From Pseudomonas panipatensis (GTDB lineage: Bacteria; Pseudomonadota; Gammaproteobacteria; Pseudomonadales; Pseudomonadaceae), in NCBI RefSeq assembly GCF_900099785.1, contig NZ_FNDS01000006.1:1-64000 (forward strand): a stretch of 64,000 bases of DNA, written 5' to 3'. The notes under the pieces were generated by a model. The model was given only the letters and a program-made list of their open reading frames with translations. It made no database searches and was not told the DNA's origin. Each line of letters opens with the position of its first letter. Position 1 is the stretch's first letter. Positions 25,728-34,164 of the stretch are shown piece by piece. Position numbers and translations under genes: made by a program.

Positions 25728-26708
25728 ATGGCTAAAGCGGTTCGCTTCTATGAGGCTGGGGGACCCGAGGTACTTCGCTACGAGGACGTGGAGGTCGGCG
25801 ATCCCGGTCCGGGTCAGGCGCGTATCCGTCACGTCGCGGTCGGCCTGAACTACGCGGATACCTATTTCCGCAACGGCACCTACCCGATCCCGCTGCCCAA
25901 CGGCCTGGGTGTCGAAGCCTCGGGCGTGGTGGTGGCGGTGGGCGAGGGCGTCGATAACGTGGTCCCCGGCGACCGCGTGACCTACACCGGCTTCATCAAC
26001 ACCCTCGGCGCCTACAGCACCGAGCGCCTGATTCCCGCCGCGCCGCTGATCAAGCTGCCGGAAAGCATCGCCTTCGAGACCGCCGCGGCCATGACCATGC
26101 GCGGCCTGACCTCGGCCTACCTGATGCGCCGCATCCATGCCTTCCAGCCGGGCCAGAGCATTCTCCTGCATGCCGCCGCCGGCGGCGTCGGGCTGATCGT
26201 TTCGCAGTGGGCCAAGCTGCTCGGCCTGACCGTCATCGGCACCGTGTCCAGCGCGGCCAAGGCCGAGATCGCGCGCGCCCACGGTTGCGACCAGGTGATC
26301 GACTACAGCCACGAGGACGTCGCGGCACGGGTGCGCCAGTTGACCGACGGGCGCGGCGTGGACGTGGTCTTCGACAGCGTCGGCAAGAACACCTTCATGG
26401 CCTCGCTCGACTCGCTCAAGCGTCGTGGCCTGATGGTCTGCGTCGGCACCGCGTCCGGCCCCATCCCGCCGTTCGATCCGGTGCTGCTGGCGATGAAGGG
26501 CTCGCTGTTCCTCACCCGCCCGGCGCTGGCCGACTACATCGCCGACCCGGCGGAGAAGGCCGAGCTGGTCGGCGAGCTGTTCGAGCATGTCGGCAACGGC
26601 CGCATCCGCATCGAGATCAACCAGCACTACGCCCTGCAGGACGCGGTCCAGGCGCACCGCGACCTGGAAGCCCGCAAGACCACCGGTTCATCCATCTTCG
26701 TCATCTGA
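25728..26708 (+). CDS. Zinc-independent NADPH:quinone oxidoreductase family protein
   Basis: A 326-residue MDR protein of the quinone oxidoreductase (QOR) class: no zinc-binding cysteines, NADPH-binding AAAGGVGLIVSQWAK, and the signature GLNYADTYFRNGTYPIPLP near residues 40-58. Such enzymes reduce quinones or enones with NADPH. The first gene of a seven-gene run with gaps or overlaps typical of an operon; GAGGGGAG precedes the ATG. In this locus it may reduce an unsaturated carbonyl intermediate (inference). The general family is sure, the substrate unknown. Confidence 0.9.
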   Translation: MAKAVRFYEAGGPEVLRYEDVEVGDPGPGQARIRHVAVGLNYADTYFRNGTYPIPLPNGLGVEASGVVVAVGEGVDNVVPGDRVTYTGFINTLGAYSTERLIPAAPLIKLPESIAFETAAAMTMRGLTSAYLMRRIHAFQPGQSILLHAAAGGVGLIVSQWAKLLGLTVIGTVSSAAKAEIARAHGCDQVIDYSHEDVAARVRQLTDGRGVDVVFDSVGKNTFMASLDSLKRRGLMVCVGTASGPIPPFDPVLLAMKGSLFLTRPALADYIADPAEKAELVGELFEHVGNGRIRIEINQHYALQDAVQAHRDLEARKTTGSSIFVI

Positions 26709-26718
26709 GGAGAGCGGT

Positions 26719-27567
26719 ATGCACGTAGAACAACTGACCTGCAGCATCGGCGCCGAACTGAGCGGGGTGAACCTCGGCGACGCGGCGCGCGACGACGGCC
26801 TGTTCGGCGCGATCCGCGAGCTGCTGCTCAAGCACAAGGTGCTGTTCCTTCGCGACCAGGACATCAGCCGCGCCGATCACGTGGCCTTCGCCCGCCGCTT
26901 CGGTGAGCTGGAGGACCACCCGGTGGCCGGCAGCGACCCCGAGCATCCCGGTCTGGTGCGCATCTACAAGAACCCCAACCAGCCCAACGACCGCTACGAG
27001 AACGCCTGGCACACCGACGCCACCTGGCGCGAGGCGCCGCCCATGGGCTGCGTGCTGCGCTGCGTCGAATGCCCGCCGGTGGGTGGCGACACCCTGTGGG
27101 CCAACATGGCCCTGGCCTACGAGATGCTGCCGGCGGAGATCAAGGCGCGCATCGAAGGCCTGCGCGCGCGCCACAGCATCGAAGCGAGCTTCGGCGCGGC
27201 CATGCCGCTGGACAAGCGCCTGGCGCTCAAGGCGCTGTACCCGGACGCCGAGCATCCGGTGGTGCGCACCCACCCGGAAACCGGCGAGAAGGTGCTCTTC
27301 GTCAACGCCTTCACCACTCACTTCAGCAACTACCACACGGCGCAGAACGTGCGCTTCGGCCAGGACGCCAACCCCGGCGCCGGCGACCTGCTGCGCTACC
27401 TCATCAGCCAGGCCTACATCCCCGAGTTCCAGGTGCGCTGGCGCTGGAAGAAGAACAGCGTGGCGATCTGGGACAACCGCGCGACCCAGCACTACGCGGT
27501 GATGGATTACCCACCCTGCGTACGCCAGATGGAGCGCGCCGGGATCATCGGCGACAAGCCGTTCTGA
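26719..27567 (+). CDS. TauD/TfdA-type 2-oxoglutarate-dependent dioxygenase
   Basis: A 282-residue Fe(II)/2-oxoglutarate dioxygenase. The facial triad is H98 and D100 in WHTDATW and H258 in RATQHYAV. The family hydroxylates a carbon next to a heteroatom (sulfonate, ether, amine), often releasing sulfite, phenol or amine. It starts 10 bases after the QOR stop with GAGGAGAG upstream. The YeiH-like exporter later in the operon would fit a sulfonated or otherwise anionic substrate, but this is only suggestive. Confidence 0.9.
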   Translation: MHVEQLTCSIGAELSGVNLGDAARDDGLFGAIRELLLKHKVLFLRDQDISRADHVAFARRFGELEDHPVAGSDPEHPGLVRIYKNPNQPNDRYENAWHTDATWREAPPMGCVLRCVECPPVGGDTLWANMALAYEMLPAEIKARIEGLRARHSIEASFGAAMPLDKRLALKALYPDAEHPVVRTHPETGEKVLFVNAFTTHFSNYHTAQNVRFGQDANPGAGDLLRYLISQAYIPEFQVRWRWKKNSVAIWDNRATQHYAVMDYPPCVRQMERAGIIGDKPF

Positions 27568-27636
27568 GCGCATTGCCCGCGGTGACGCGCGAGCGCCGCC
27601 GAGTCCGCGAAGTACAACAACAACGAGGATCACGAC

Positions 27637-28689
27637 ATGCAATTCTTCGACGATTCGCTGCACCCCGAGAACCAGGAAAAGGTGGTCATCACCGTGGCCC
27701 CCTACGGTCCGGAATGGATGCCCGAGGACTTCCCCGAAGACATCCCGGTGAGCATGGACGAACAGGTCCAGAAGGCCGTCGACTGCTACGAGGCGGGCGC
27801 CACCGTGCTCCACCTGCACGTGCGTGAGCTGGACGGCAAGGGCTCCAAGCGCCTGTCCAAGTTCAACGAACTGATCGCCGGCGTGCGCGAAGCGGTGCCG
27901 GACATGATCATCCAGGTCGGCGGCTCGATCTCCTTCGCCCCGGAAACCGAAGGCCAGGCGGCCCTGTGGCTGTCCGACGACACCCGGCACATGCTCGCCG
28001 AGCTGACGCCCAAGCCGGACCAGGTGACGGTGGCGATCAACACCACCCAGATGAACATCATGGAGCTGCTCTATCCCGAGTACCTGGAGGGCACTTCCCT
28101 GGCCCATCCGGCTTACCAGGCGGCCTACAGCGAAATGACCGTGCCGGCCGGCCCGGCCTGGGTCGAAGAGCACCTCAAGCGCCTGCAGGCGTCGGGCATC
28201 CAGCCGCATTTCCAGCTCACCGGCATGCACGCCCTGGAAACCCTCGAGCGCCTGGTGCGCAAGGGCGTCTACCGGGGGCCGCTGAACCTCACCTGGATCG
28301 GCATCGGCGGTGGCTTCGACGGTCCCAACCCGTTCAACTTCATGAACTTCGTGCACCGCGCGCCGGACGGCGCCACCGTCACCGCCGAGTCGCTGCTGAA
28401 GAACGTGCTGCCGTTCAACATGATGGCCATGGCCATGGGGCTGCACCCGCGCTGCGGCATCGAGGACACCATCATCGACCAGCACGGCAAGCGCATGACC
28501 TCGGTGGAGCAGATCCAGCAATGCGTGCGCGTCGCCCACGAGCTGGGCCGCGAGATTGCCAGCGGCCGGGAGGCGCGGGAGATCTATCGCATCGGCGTGC
28601 AGTACCGCGATGTCGAGGAAACCCTGCGCATGAACGGCATGGCGCCCAATCGCCGCGTCGGCCAGAAGCAGGTTCCGCTGCGCACCTGA
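27637..28689 (+). CDS. DUF849 beta-keto acid cleavage enzyme (BKACE)
   Basis: A 350-residue TIM-barrel protein of the BKACE family: GATVLHLHVRELDG with the zinc-binding H59 and H61, the early APYGPE, and IGIGGGFDGPN in the middle. BKACEs condense a beta-keto acid with acetyl-CoA and split it to acetoacetate and a CoA ester; 3-keto-5-aminohexanoate and dehydrocarnitine are known substrates. ACGAGGA precedes the ATG. Its presence implies the operon produces a beta-keto acid. The sequence lets me assign the family, not the substrate. Confidence 0.88.
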   Translation: MQFFDDSLHPENQEKVVITVAPYGPEWMPEDFPEDIPVSMDEQVQKAVDCYEAGATVLHLHVRELDGKGSKRLSKFNELIAGVREAVPDMIIQVGGSISFAPETEGQAALWLSDDTRHMLAELTPKPDQVTVAINTTQMNIMELLYPEYLEGTSLAHPAYQAAYSEMTVPAGPAWVEEHLKRLQASGIQPHFQLTGMHALETLERLVRKGVYRGPLNLTWIGIGGGFDGPNPFNFMNFVHRAPDGATVTAESLLKNVLPFNMMAMAMGLHPRCGIEDTIIDQHGKRMTSVEQIQQCVRVAHELGREIASGREAREIYRIGVQYRDVEETLRMNGMAPNRRVGQKQVPLRT

Positions 28690-28697
28690 GTGTCCTC

Positions 28698-28722
28698 GGA
28701 CCGGGGCCGTGCGCCCCGGTCC
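28698..28722 (+). terminator. Intra-operon hairpin after the BKACE gene
   Basis: GGACCGGGGC and GCCCCGGTCC form a perfect 10-bp stem with a 5-base loop. No real T-run; probably partial termination or mRNA end protection before the MFS gene. Confidence 0.5.
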
Positions 28723-28775
28723 GGTTTCAGCCAGAACAACAACAATGATGAAACGTCTGGAGTGAAGGTACCGCC

Positions 28776-30080
28776 ATGGCTTTGCATTCCATCGCCGCCG
28801 CCGACTATCAGGCCGCCGCCCCGAGCGTGCCGCGCGCCTACGCCTGGGTGGTGTTCGCGCTGACCTTCGGCCTGCTGATTTCCGACTACATGTCGCGTCA
28901 GGTGCTCAATGCGGTGTTCCCCCTGCTCAAGCAGGAATGGGCCCTGAGCGATTCGCAACTGGGCTTGCTCAGCGGCATAGTCGCGGTGATGGTCGGCCTG
29001 CTGACCTTCCCGCTGTCGCTGCTCGCCGACCGCTGGGGGCGGGTCAGGAGCCTGGCCCTGATGGCCATTCTCTGGAGCCTGGCCACCCTCGGCTGCGGCC
29101 TGGCGCAGAACTTCCCGCAGATGTTTCTCGCGCGCTTCCTGGTCGGCGTCGGCGAGGCCGCCTACGGTAGCGTCGGTATCGCCGTGGTGATCTCGGTTTT
29201 CCCCATTCACCTGCGCGCCACCCTGACCGGCGCCTTCATGGCTGGCGGCATGTTCGGCTCGGTGCTGGGCATGGCCCTCGGCGGCGTGCTCGCCGCGCAC
29301 CTGGGCTGGCGCCAGGCCTTCGCCGGCATGGCGCTGTTCGGCCTGCTGCTGGCGCTGCTCTATCCGCTCGTGGTGCGCCAGCAGCGGATCGGCGCCACGC
29401 CGCCGCGCACGCCGCGCGTGAGCGGCCGGCGGCCGCTGAAGACGCTGTTCTCCAGTCGCTCGGTGATTTGCGCCTATGTCGGTAGCGGCCTGCAGTTGTT
29501 CGTCGGCGCCGCGGTCATGGTCTGGTTCCCCAGCTACCTGAACCGCTACTACCAGATGGGCACCGATCGTGCCGGCCTGGTCGCCGCGCTCATCGTCCTG
29601 GTCGGCGGCAGCGGCATGGTCCTCTGCGGCATGCTCAGCGATCGCCTCGGACGCGGCGCGCCGGAGCGCAAGATCGCCCTCGCCGTGGCGTTCTGCGTGA
29701 TCAGTTGCGTGCTGCTGGGGACGGCCTTCCGCTTGCCGCCGGGGAGCCTGCAGTTGTCACTGATCGCCCTCGGCATGCTGGTGGCCACCGGCACCTCCGG
29801 CCCGTCCGGGGCGATGGTCGCCAACCTCACCCATAGCGCGGTGCACGGCACCGCGTTCGCCACTCTGACCCTGGCCAACAACCTGCTCGGCCTGGCGCCC
29901 GGGCCGTTGCTGACCGGCATGCTGGCCGACGCCCTGGGCCTGGATCGGGCCTTCGAGCTGGTGCCGCTGGTCAGCGTGCTGGCGGCCCTGGTGTTCCTCT
30001 ACGCGCGGCGGCATTACCTGGGCGACATCCAGCGCCTGCGTGGCGAGGCGCTGGCGGCGCCCGCGGGAGGGCAGGGGTGA
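28776..30080 (+). CDS. Major facilitator superfamily transporter
   Basis: A 434-residue inner-membrane protein with about 12 hydrophobic helices. The loop 2-3 motif ADRWGRVRSLAL is the MFS signature, and its second-half equivalent SDRLGRGAPERK is also present. An N-terminal D-x-M-S-R-Q near residue 38 is typical of organic-acid carriers. It is placed after the BKACE gene, and its stop overlaps the FrnE start (TGATG). It likely imports the acid substrate of this operon, by proton symport. Confidence 0.9.
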   Translation: MALHSIAAADYQAAAPSVPRAYAWVVFALTFGLLISDYMSRQVLNAVFPLLKQEWALSDSQLGLLSGIVAVMVGLLTFPLSLLADRWGRVRSLALMAILWSLATLGCGLAQNFPQMFLARFLVGVGEAAYGSVGIAVVISVFPIHLRATLTGAFMAGGMFGSVLGMALGGVLAAHLGWRQAFAGMALFGLLLALLYPLVVRQQRIGATPPRTPRVSGRRPLKTLFSSRSVICAYVGSGLQLFVGAAVMVWFPSYLNRYYQMGTDRAGLVAALIVLVGGSGMVLCGMLSDRLGRGAPERKIALAVAFCVISCVLLGTAFRLPPGSLQLSLIALGMLVATGTSGPSGAMVANLTHSAVHGTAFATLTLANNLLGLAPGPLLTGMLADALGLDRAFELVPLVSVLAALVFLYARRHYLGDIQRLRGEALAAPAGGQG

Positions 30081-30763
30081 TGAGCGTCGTGCACATCGAG
30101 ATGACCTTCGACTTCATCTGCCCCTGGTGCCTGATCGGCAAGCGCAACCTAGAGGCCGCCGTGCGGCGGCTGGCCAGCCTGCGGCCACAGGTGCAGGTGC
30201 AACTGAGCTGGCTGGGCATGCAGTTGTTGCCGGAAGTGCCTGAGCAAGGCGAACCCTTCGCCGACTTCTATGTCCGCCGCCTGGGCGGCAAGCGTGCGCT
30301 GCGTGCGCGCCAGGCCGAGGTGCGCGCGGCGGCGCGCCGGGCCGGCGTCGAGATCGACCTGGCGCGCATCCAGACCATGCCCAATAGCGCGCGTGCCCAC
30401 CGCCTGTTCCTGCGCGCCGCGCAACTGGGCAGCGCGGCGCAATCGCGCGCGCTGCTCGACGGCCTGTTCCGCGCTTACTTCCAGGACGGCGAGGACCTGG
30501 GCCAGGCCGGCACCCTGCGCGCGCTGCTGCGCCGCCATGGCTACGACCCGGAGGACTTCGCCGAGGCCCTGGCCGAGGCGTCGCGCTATTTCATCGGCCG
30601 CCGCGTCGGCCTGGCGGACATCAGCGTGCCGCTGTTCCTCGTCGATGGCCGGCCCTTCGCCCTCGGCGCCCAGTCGCCGGAGCAATTGCTCGCTGCCCTG
30701 TGTCGCACCCTCGACCGCCAGGCCCAGGCCCAGGCGCAGAGTGCGCAGCGGGTGTCGGCATGA
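30080..30763 (+). CDS. DsbA/FrnE-family thiol oxidoreductase
   Basis: A 227-residue thioredoxin-fold protein with an intact C14-P-W-C17 redox motif and the DSBA-domain pattern of FrnE and 2-hydroxychromene-2-carboxylate isomerase relatives. No signal peptide, so it is cytoplasmic. FrnE-like proteins are linked to polyketide or aromatic metabolism and redox stress. It overlaps the MFS stop and its own stop overlaps the next start (ATGA). The late sequence GLADISVPLFLVDGR, before the C-terminus, matches the family cis-Pro loop region. Confidence 0.85.
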   Translation: MSVVHIEMTFDFICPWCLIGKRNLEAAVRRLASLRPQVQVQLSWLGMQLLPEVPEQGEPFADFYVRRLGGKRALRARQAEVRAAARRAGVEIDLARIQTMPNSARAHRLFLRAAQLGSAAQSRALLDGLFRAYFQDGEDLGQAGTLRALLRRHGYDPEDFAEALAEASRYFIGRRVGLADISVPLFLVDGRPFALGAQSPEQLLAALCRTLDRQAQAQAQSAQRVSA

Positions 30764-31095
30764 GCCGGCGCTTGCCGATTCCGTCGGCCAAGCTGCCGGC
30801 GCCCGGTGGGCGCAGCCTGCTGTTCTACGCGCAGCGCAGCATCGTCCTGTTCAACATCGACGGCGAGCTTTACGCCATCGACGACAGCTGCCCGCACGCC
30901 GGCGCCTCGCTGTTCAGCGGCACCCTCCAGGGCCGCTGGCTGCAGTGCCCGGCCCACGGCCTGCGCTTCGACCTGGCCAGCGGCTGCATGGCCAACGCCA
31001 AGGGCTTCGGCGTCGTCCGCCACCGCATCGAGCACCAGCCCCTGGGCGCTTTCATCGTCATCAGCGATACCCCAATCGAGGAACCTATCCCATGA
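30760..31095 (+). CDS. Rieske-type [2Fe-2S] ferredoxin
   Basis: A 111-residue stand-alone Rieske ferredoxin with C44-x-H46 and C63-x2-H66 (CPHAG and CPAHG boxes). Such proteins pass electrons to an oxygenase or are the small subunit of nitrite-reductase-like enzymes. No Rieske oxygenase is in this operon; the nearest candidate partner is the CarAa-like enzyme 17 kb away, which has its own reductase. It overlaps both neighbours by 4 bases. Confidence 0.88.
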   Translation: MSRRLPIPSAKLPAPGGRSLLFYAQRSIVLFNIDGELYAIDDSCPHAGASLFSGTLQGRWLQCPAHGLRFDLASGCMANAKGFGVVRHRIEHQPLGAFIVISDTPIEEPIP

Positions 31096-32102
31096 GCGCA
31101 ACCGCCATCGCCACGCTGGGCTCGCGTAGCCGGACCCTGCTGCCTGGCTTGATCGCCAGCGCCACGGTCGCCGCGGCGGCGACCTTCCTGTCCGAGCATT
31201 ACGGCGCGCCGGTCATGCTCTTCGCCCTGTTGCTGGGCATGTCGATGAACTTCCTCGCCGGCGACAGCGTGTGCAAGGCCGGCATCGAGTTCACCGCCCG
31301 CGAGGTGCTGCGCGTCGGCGTCGCCCTGCTGGGCATCCGCATCACCCTCGGGCAGATCGCCGCCCTCGGCTGGCAGCCGGTGGTGATGGTGGTGGTGCTG
31401 GTGGTGGCGACCATTCTGCTGTCCATCGCCGCGGCTCGCCTGCTCGGATTCAGCAGCCTGTTCGGCCTGCTCACCGGCGGCGCCACGGCGATCTGCGGCG
31501 CCTCCGCCGCGCTGGCCCTGGCCGCCGCCTTGCCGGCCCACGCGCAGAAGGAGAAGGCCACGCTGTTCACCGTGCTCGGGGTGTCGGCGCTGTCGACCCT
31601 GGCGATGATCCTCTACCCGATGATCGCCCATGCCCTGGGCCTGACGCCCTTGCAGGCGGGGATGTTCCTCGGCGGCACCATCCATGACGTGGCGCAGGTG
31701 GTGGGCGCCGGCTACAGCATGTCCCACGAGACCGGCGACAGCGCCACCGTGGTCAAGCTGATGCGCGTGGCCATGCTGCTGCCGGTGATTCTCTGCGCCG
31801 CCATGATCACCCGCGCCCGTGGCGCCGAGCCGGGCAGCAAGCGGCCGCCGCTGCTGCCCTGGTTCGCCGTCGGCTTCGTCCTGCTGGCGGCGATCAACAG
31901 CAGCGGGGTCATCCCGGCGGCGTTGCAGCGCGCCGCTGGCCAGTGGTCGCAGTGGTGCCTGGTGATCGCCATCAGCGCCCTGGGCATGAAGACCCAGCTC
32001 AAGGAGCTGGCTTCGGTGGGGCTCAAGCCGATCCTGCTGATGCTGGGCGAGACCGCCTTCCTCGCCGTGCTGGTCCTGGCGCTGTTGCACTGGGGGCTGT
32101 GA
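31092..32102 (+). CDS. YeiH/UPF0324-family membrane protein
   Basis: A 336-residue, strongly hydrophobic protein with about 10 helices. It has the YeiH/PSE hallmarks LRVGVALLGIRITLGQI, TGGATAICGASAA and GTIHDVAQVVGAGY. The family is annotated as putative sulfate or organosulfur exporter. It is the last gene of the operon, translationally coupled to the ferredoxin. If the TauD-like enzyme releases sulfite, export of a sulfur anion would fit. This is a hypothesis only. Confidence 0.87.
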   Translation: MSATAIATLGSRSRTLLPGLIASATVAAAATFLSEHYGAPVMLFALLLGMSMNFLAGDSVCKAGIEFTAREVLRVGVALLGIRITLGQIAALGWQPVVMVVVLVVATILLSIAAARLLGFSSLFGLLTGGATAICGASAALALAAALPAHAQKEKATLFTVLGVSALSTLAMILYPMIAHALGLTPLQAGMFLGGTIHDVAQVVGAGYSMSHETGDSATVVKLMRVAMLLPVILCAAMITRARGAEPGSKRPPLLPWFAVGFVLLAAINSSGVIPAALQRAAGQWSQWCLVIAISALGMKTQLKELASVGLKPILLMLGETAFLAVLVLALLHWGL

Positions 32103-32119
32103 GCCCCCTCGCGGCAGCC

Positions 32120-33151
32120 TCAGGCGCCTTCCTGCGGGGTGTCCGGATGCCGGCGGCGCCAGGCCGCCGGCGATATGCCGAACTGCAGGGTGAACCAGCG
32201 CGTGAACGAGCTGGGCATGGAGTAGCCGAGCAGATCGGCGATCCGCCCCAGCGAGTAGCGTGGGTTTTCCATGTAGCGCAGGACCAGCTCGCGGCGCACT
32301 TCGTTGATCAGCTCCGAGAAGGTCACGCCGTTCTCTTCCAGGCGCCGCTGCAAGGTGCGCACGTTCAGGCTCAGGTACTGGGCGATCTGTTCGATGGTGG
32401 CGCGGCCCATGGGCAGCAGCAGGTAGATGGCCTTGCGCACCTCGTTGAGGGTGGTGCCCTCGGTGGCGCCGGGCAGTGACTCGACGAAGCTGCGCGCGTG
32501 CCGGGCCATGGCCGGGTCGGCCATGGGGTTGGCCGCGTCGAGGTCGGCGGCCGGACAGACGATGCCGTTGAACTCGCTGCCGAACTCGATCTTGCAGCCG
32601 AACAGGCGCTTGTGCACCTGCAGGTCGGCCGGCGCGTCGTGGGTGAAGTTCACGCTCAGCGGCCGCCAGTGCGGGCCGAGCAGGGCACTGCAGAGGCGGT
32701 AGAGCACGCCGATGGCCAGTTCGATGCCCTGGCGCACCGGCACCGGCGGCACGGTGATCAGCTCTTCGCGCAGGATCACCGTCTTGCCTTCCTGATCGAC
32801 GTACAGCGCCAGCGATTCATTGAGCAGGTGGCGGTACTGGACGATGGTGTTGAGCGCATCGCGCAAGGTCGCCTGGTGGCTGAGCAGCAGGCTGATGACA
32901 CCGAAATCCGCCAGTTGCCGTGACTCCGCCATGCGCAGGCCGAAGGTCTCGCAGCCGCTGGCGTGCGCCGACTCGTCCAGCAGCCGCGCCGCCACCGAGG
33001 TGGGCACGCGCTGCTCCGGATGCTCCAGCATGGACAGGCTCAGGCCCACCTGCCTGAGCTGCTGCTGCGGATTCAGGCCCAGGTGACGCGCTACTTCCAG
33101 GTAGTTGGTCAGGGCCGCCATGCGAACCATAGGTATCATGTTGATCGCCAT
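32120..33151 (-). CDS. AraC-family transcriptional regulator (OruR/arabinose-binding-domain type)
   Basis: A 343-residue regulator with a 200-residue N-terminal sensor of the kind found in OruR, and a C-terminal AraC helix-turn-helix. The latter contains IEQIAQYLSLNVRTLQRRLE and then the second helix-turn-helix region SLGRIADLLGYSMPSSFTRW. It faces the seven-gene operon tail to tail and is divergent from the hydrolase gene at 33469. Both flanking operons are preceded by the same 21-bp direct repeats, so this regulator is the natural candidate to bind them. The ATG at 33151 begins a weakly hydrophobic start. The effector is unknown. Confidence 0.9.
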   Translation of the reverse strand: MAINMIPMVRMAALTNYLEVARHLGLNPQQQLRQVGLSLSMLEHPEQRVPTSVAARLLDESAHASGCETFGLRMAESRQLADFGVISLLLSHQATLRDALNTIVQYRHLLNESLALYVDQEGKTVILREELITVPPVPVRQGIELAIGVLYRLCSALLGPHWRPLSVNFTHDAPADLQVHKRLFGCKIEFGSEFNGIVCPAADLDAANPMADPAMARHARSFVESLPGATEGTTLNEVRKAIYLLLPMGRATIEQIAQYLSLNVRTLQRRLEENGVTFSELINEVRRELVLRYMENPRYSLGRIADLLGYSMPSSFTRWFTLQFGISPAAWRRRHPDTPQEGA

Positions 33152-33356
33152 CTTGTTGTTCTGGCGCGGCCGTCGCCGCTGGCCGCCGATGTGGGTCTCG
33201 GCGCCGGATTGTAGCGGGGCGGTCAGACGAAGGTGTACGAAAGAATAGCCGAGCAGGACGCTGCCGACGCTGGCCGCCAGGCCTGCTCCGCAGCAGCGCA
33301 GGCCGCGCCGGAAGGGGCTTTTCGCCGGTCACGCGGCGTTGCGCCATGGCTGACCC

Positions 33357-33422
33357 GCTGTCATCAAATGCGAAGTGACTGACGCCCTATGCAAAGCAGT
33401 GGGGCGCGTGCGCCTCTACTGT
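33357..33422 (+). promoter_or_regulatory. AraC-type 21-bp direct repeat and promoter of the hydrolase/cassette B operon
   Basis: GCTGTC-N5-ATGCGAAG at 33357-33375 and ACTGAC-N5-ATGCAAAG at 33378-33396 are 21 bp apart. A -10-like TACTGT at 33417-33422 starts 20 bases after the second copy, the same geometry as at 25608. Confidence 0.65.
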
Positions 33423-33468
33423 CTGTCCCCACAAGAACAATCAATGGCGATGACGCCAGGGTGACAAC

Positions 33469-34032
33469 GTGAGCGCAGCCAAGCAGACAACCGTCCTCAT
33501 CGTTCCCGGACTCCGCGACCACGTGCCCGAGCATTGGCAGACCCTGCTCCAGGCACGCCTGCCGAATGCCCGCGCGGTGCCGCCGCTGAGCGAGGACAAA
33601 CTCAATCTCGACGCCCGCGTCGAGGCGATCCAGCGCGAGCTGGAGGCCATCGACGGACCGGTGATCCTGGTCGCCCACAGCGCCGGGGTGCTGATGGTGG
33701 TGCACTGGGCCGCGCGCCATCGGCGGCCGATCAAGGGCGCGCTGCTGGTCACCCCGCCGGACCTCGCGGCCACCTGGCCGGCCGCCTATCCGACGCCGCA
33801 GAGCCTGCGCGACAACGGCTGGACGCCACTGCCCGAAGGGCCGCTGCCGTTCCCCTGCCTGGTCGCTGCCAGCGACAACGATCACCTCGCCAGCCTGGCG
33901 GCCGTGCAGCGCATGAGCCAGGCCTGGGGCGGCCGCCTGGTCGAGCTGGGCAGCGTCGGCCACCTCAATCCGGCCTCCGGCTTCGGCGACTGGCCGCACG
34001 CCGAGGCGCTGATCCGCCAACTGGATCACTGA
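33469..34032 (+). CDS. RBBP9/YdeN-family serine hydrolase
   Basis: A 187-residue alpha/beta hydrolase of the small RBBP9 type. The nucleophile is S71 in VAHSAGV, the Asp is in ASDNDHLA and the His in VGHLNPASGFG. It starts with GTG after an AGGGTG site. It is the first gene after an AraC-type operator and is followed by cassette B, which suggests it acts on the transported hydrophobic compound, for example by opening an ester. Cytoplasmic, no signal peptide. Confidence 0.85.
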   Translation: MSAAKQTTVLIVPGLRDHVPEHWQTLLQARLPNARAVPPLSEDKLNLDARVEAIQRELEAIDGPVILVAHSAGVLMVVHWAARHRRPIKGALLVTPPDLAATWPAAYPTPQSLRDNGWTPLPEGPLPFPCLVAASDNDHLASLAAVQRMSQAWGGRLVELGSVGHLNPASGFGDWPHAEALIRQLDH

Positions 34033-34164
34033 AGCCATCACAACCATGGCCGTCGGCGCGAGCCGGTGGGCGAGGGCGCGCGCTTGCCGGTCGGCGGCGC
34101 GGCGGCCCGGCCAGGGGAGCGTCTTCCCCGTCGCCGCGATTACAACAAGAAACGGAGCCATCGC

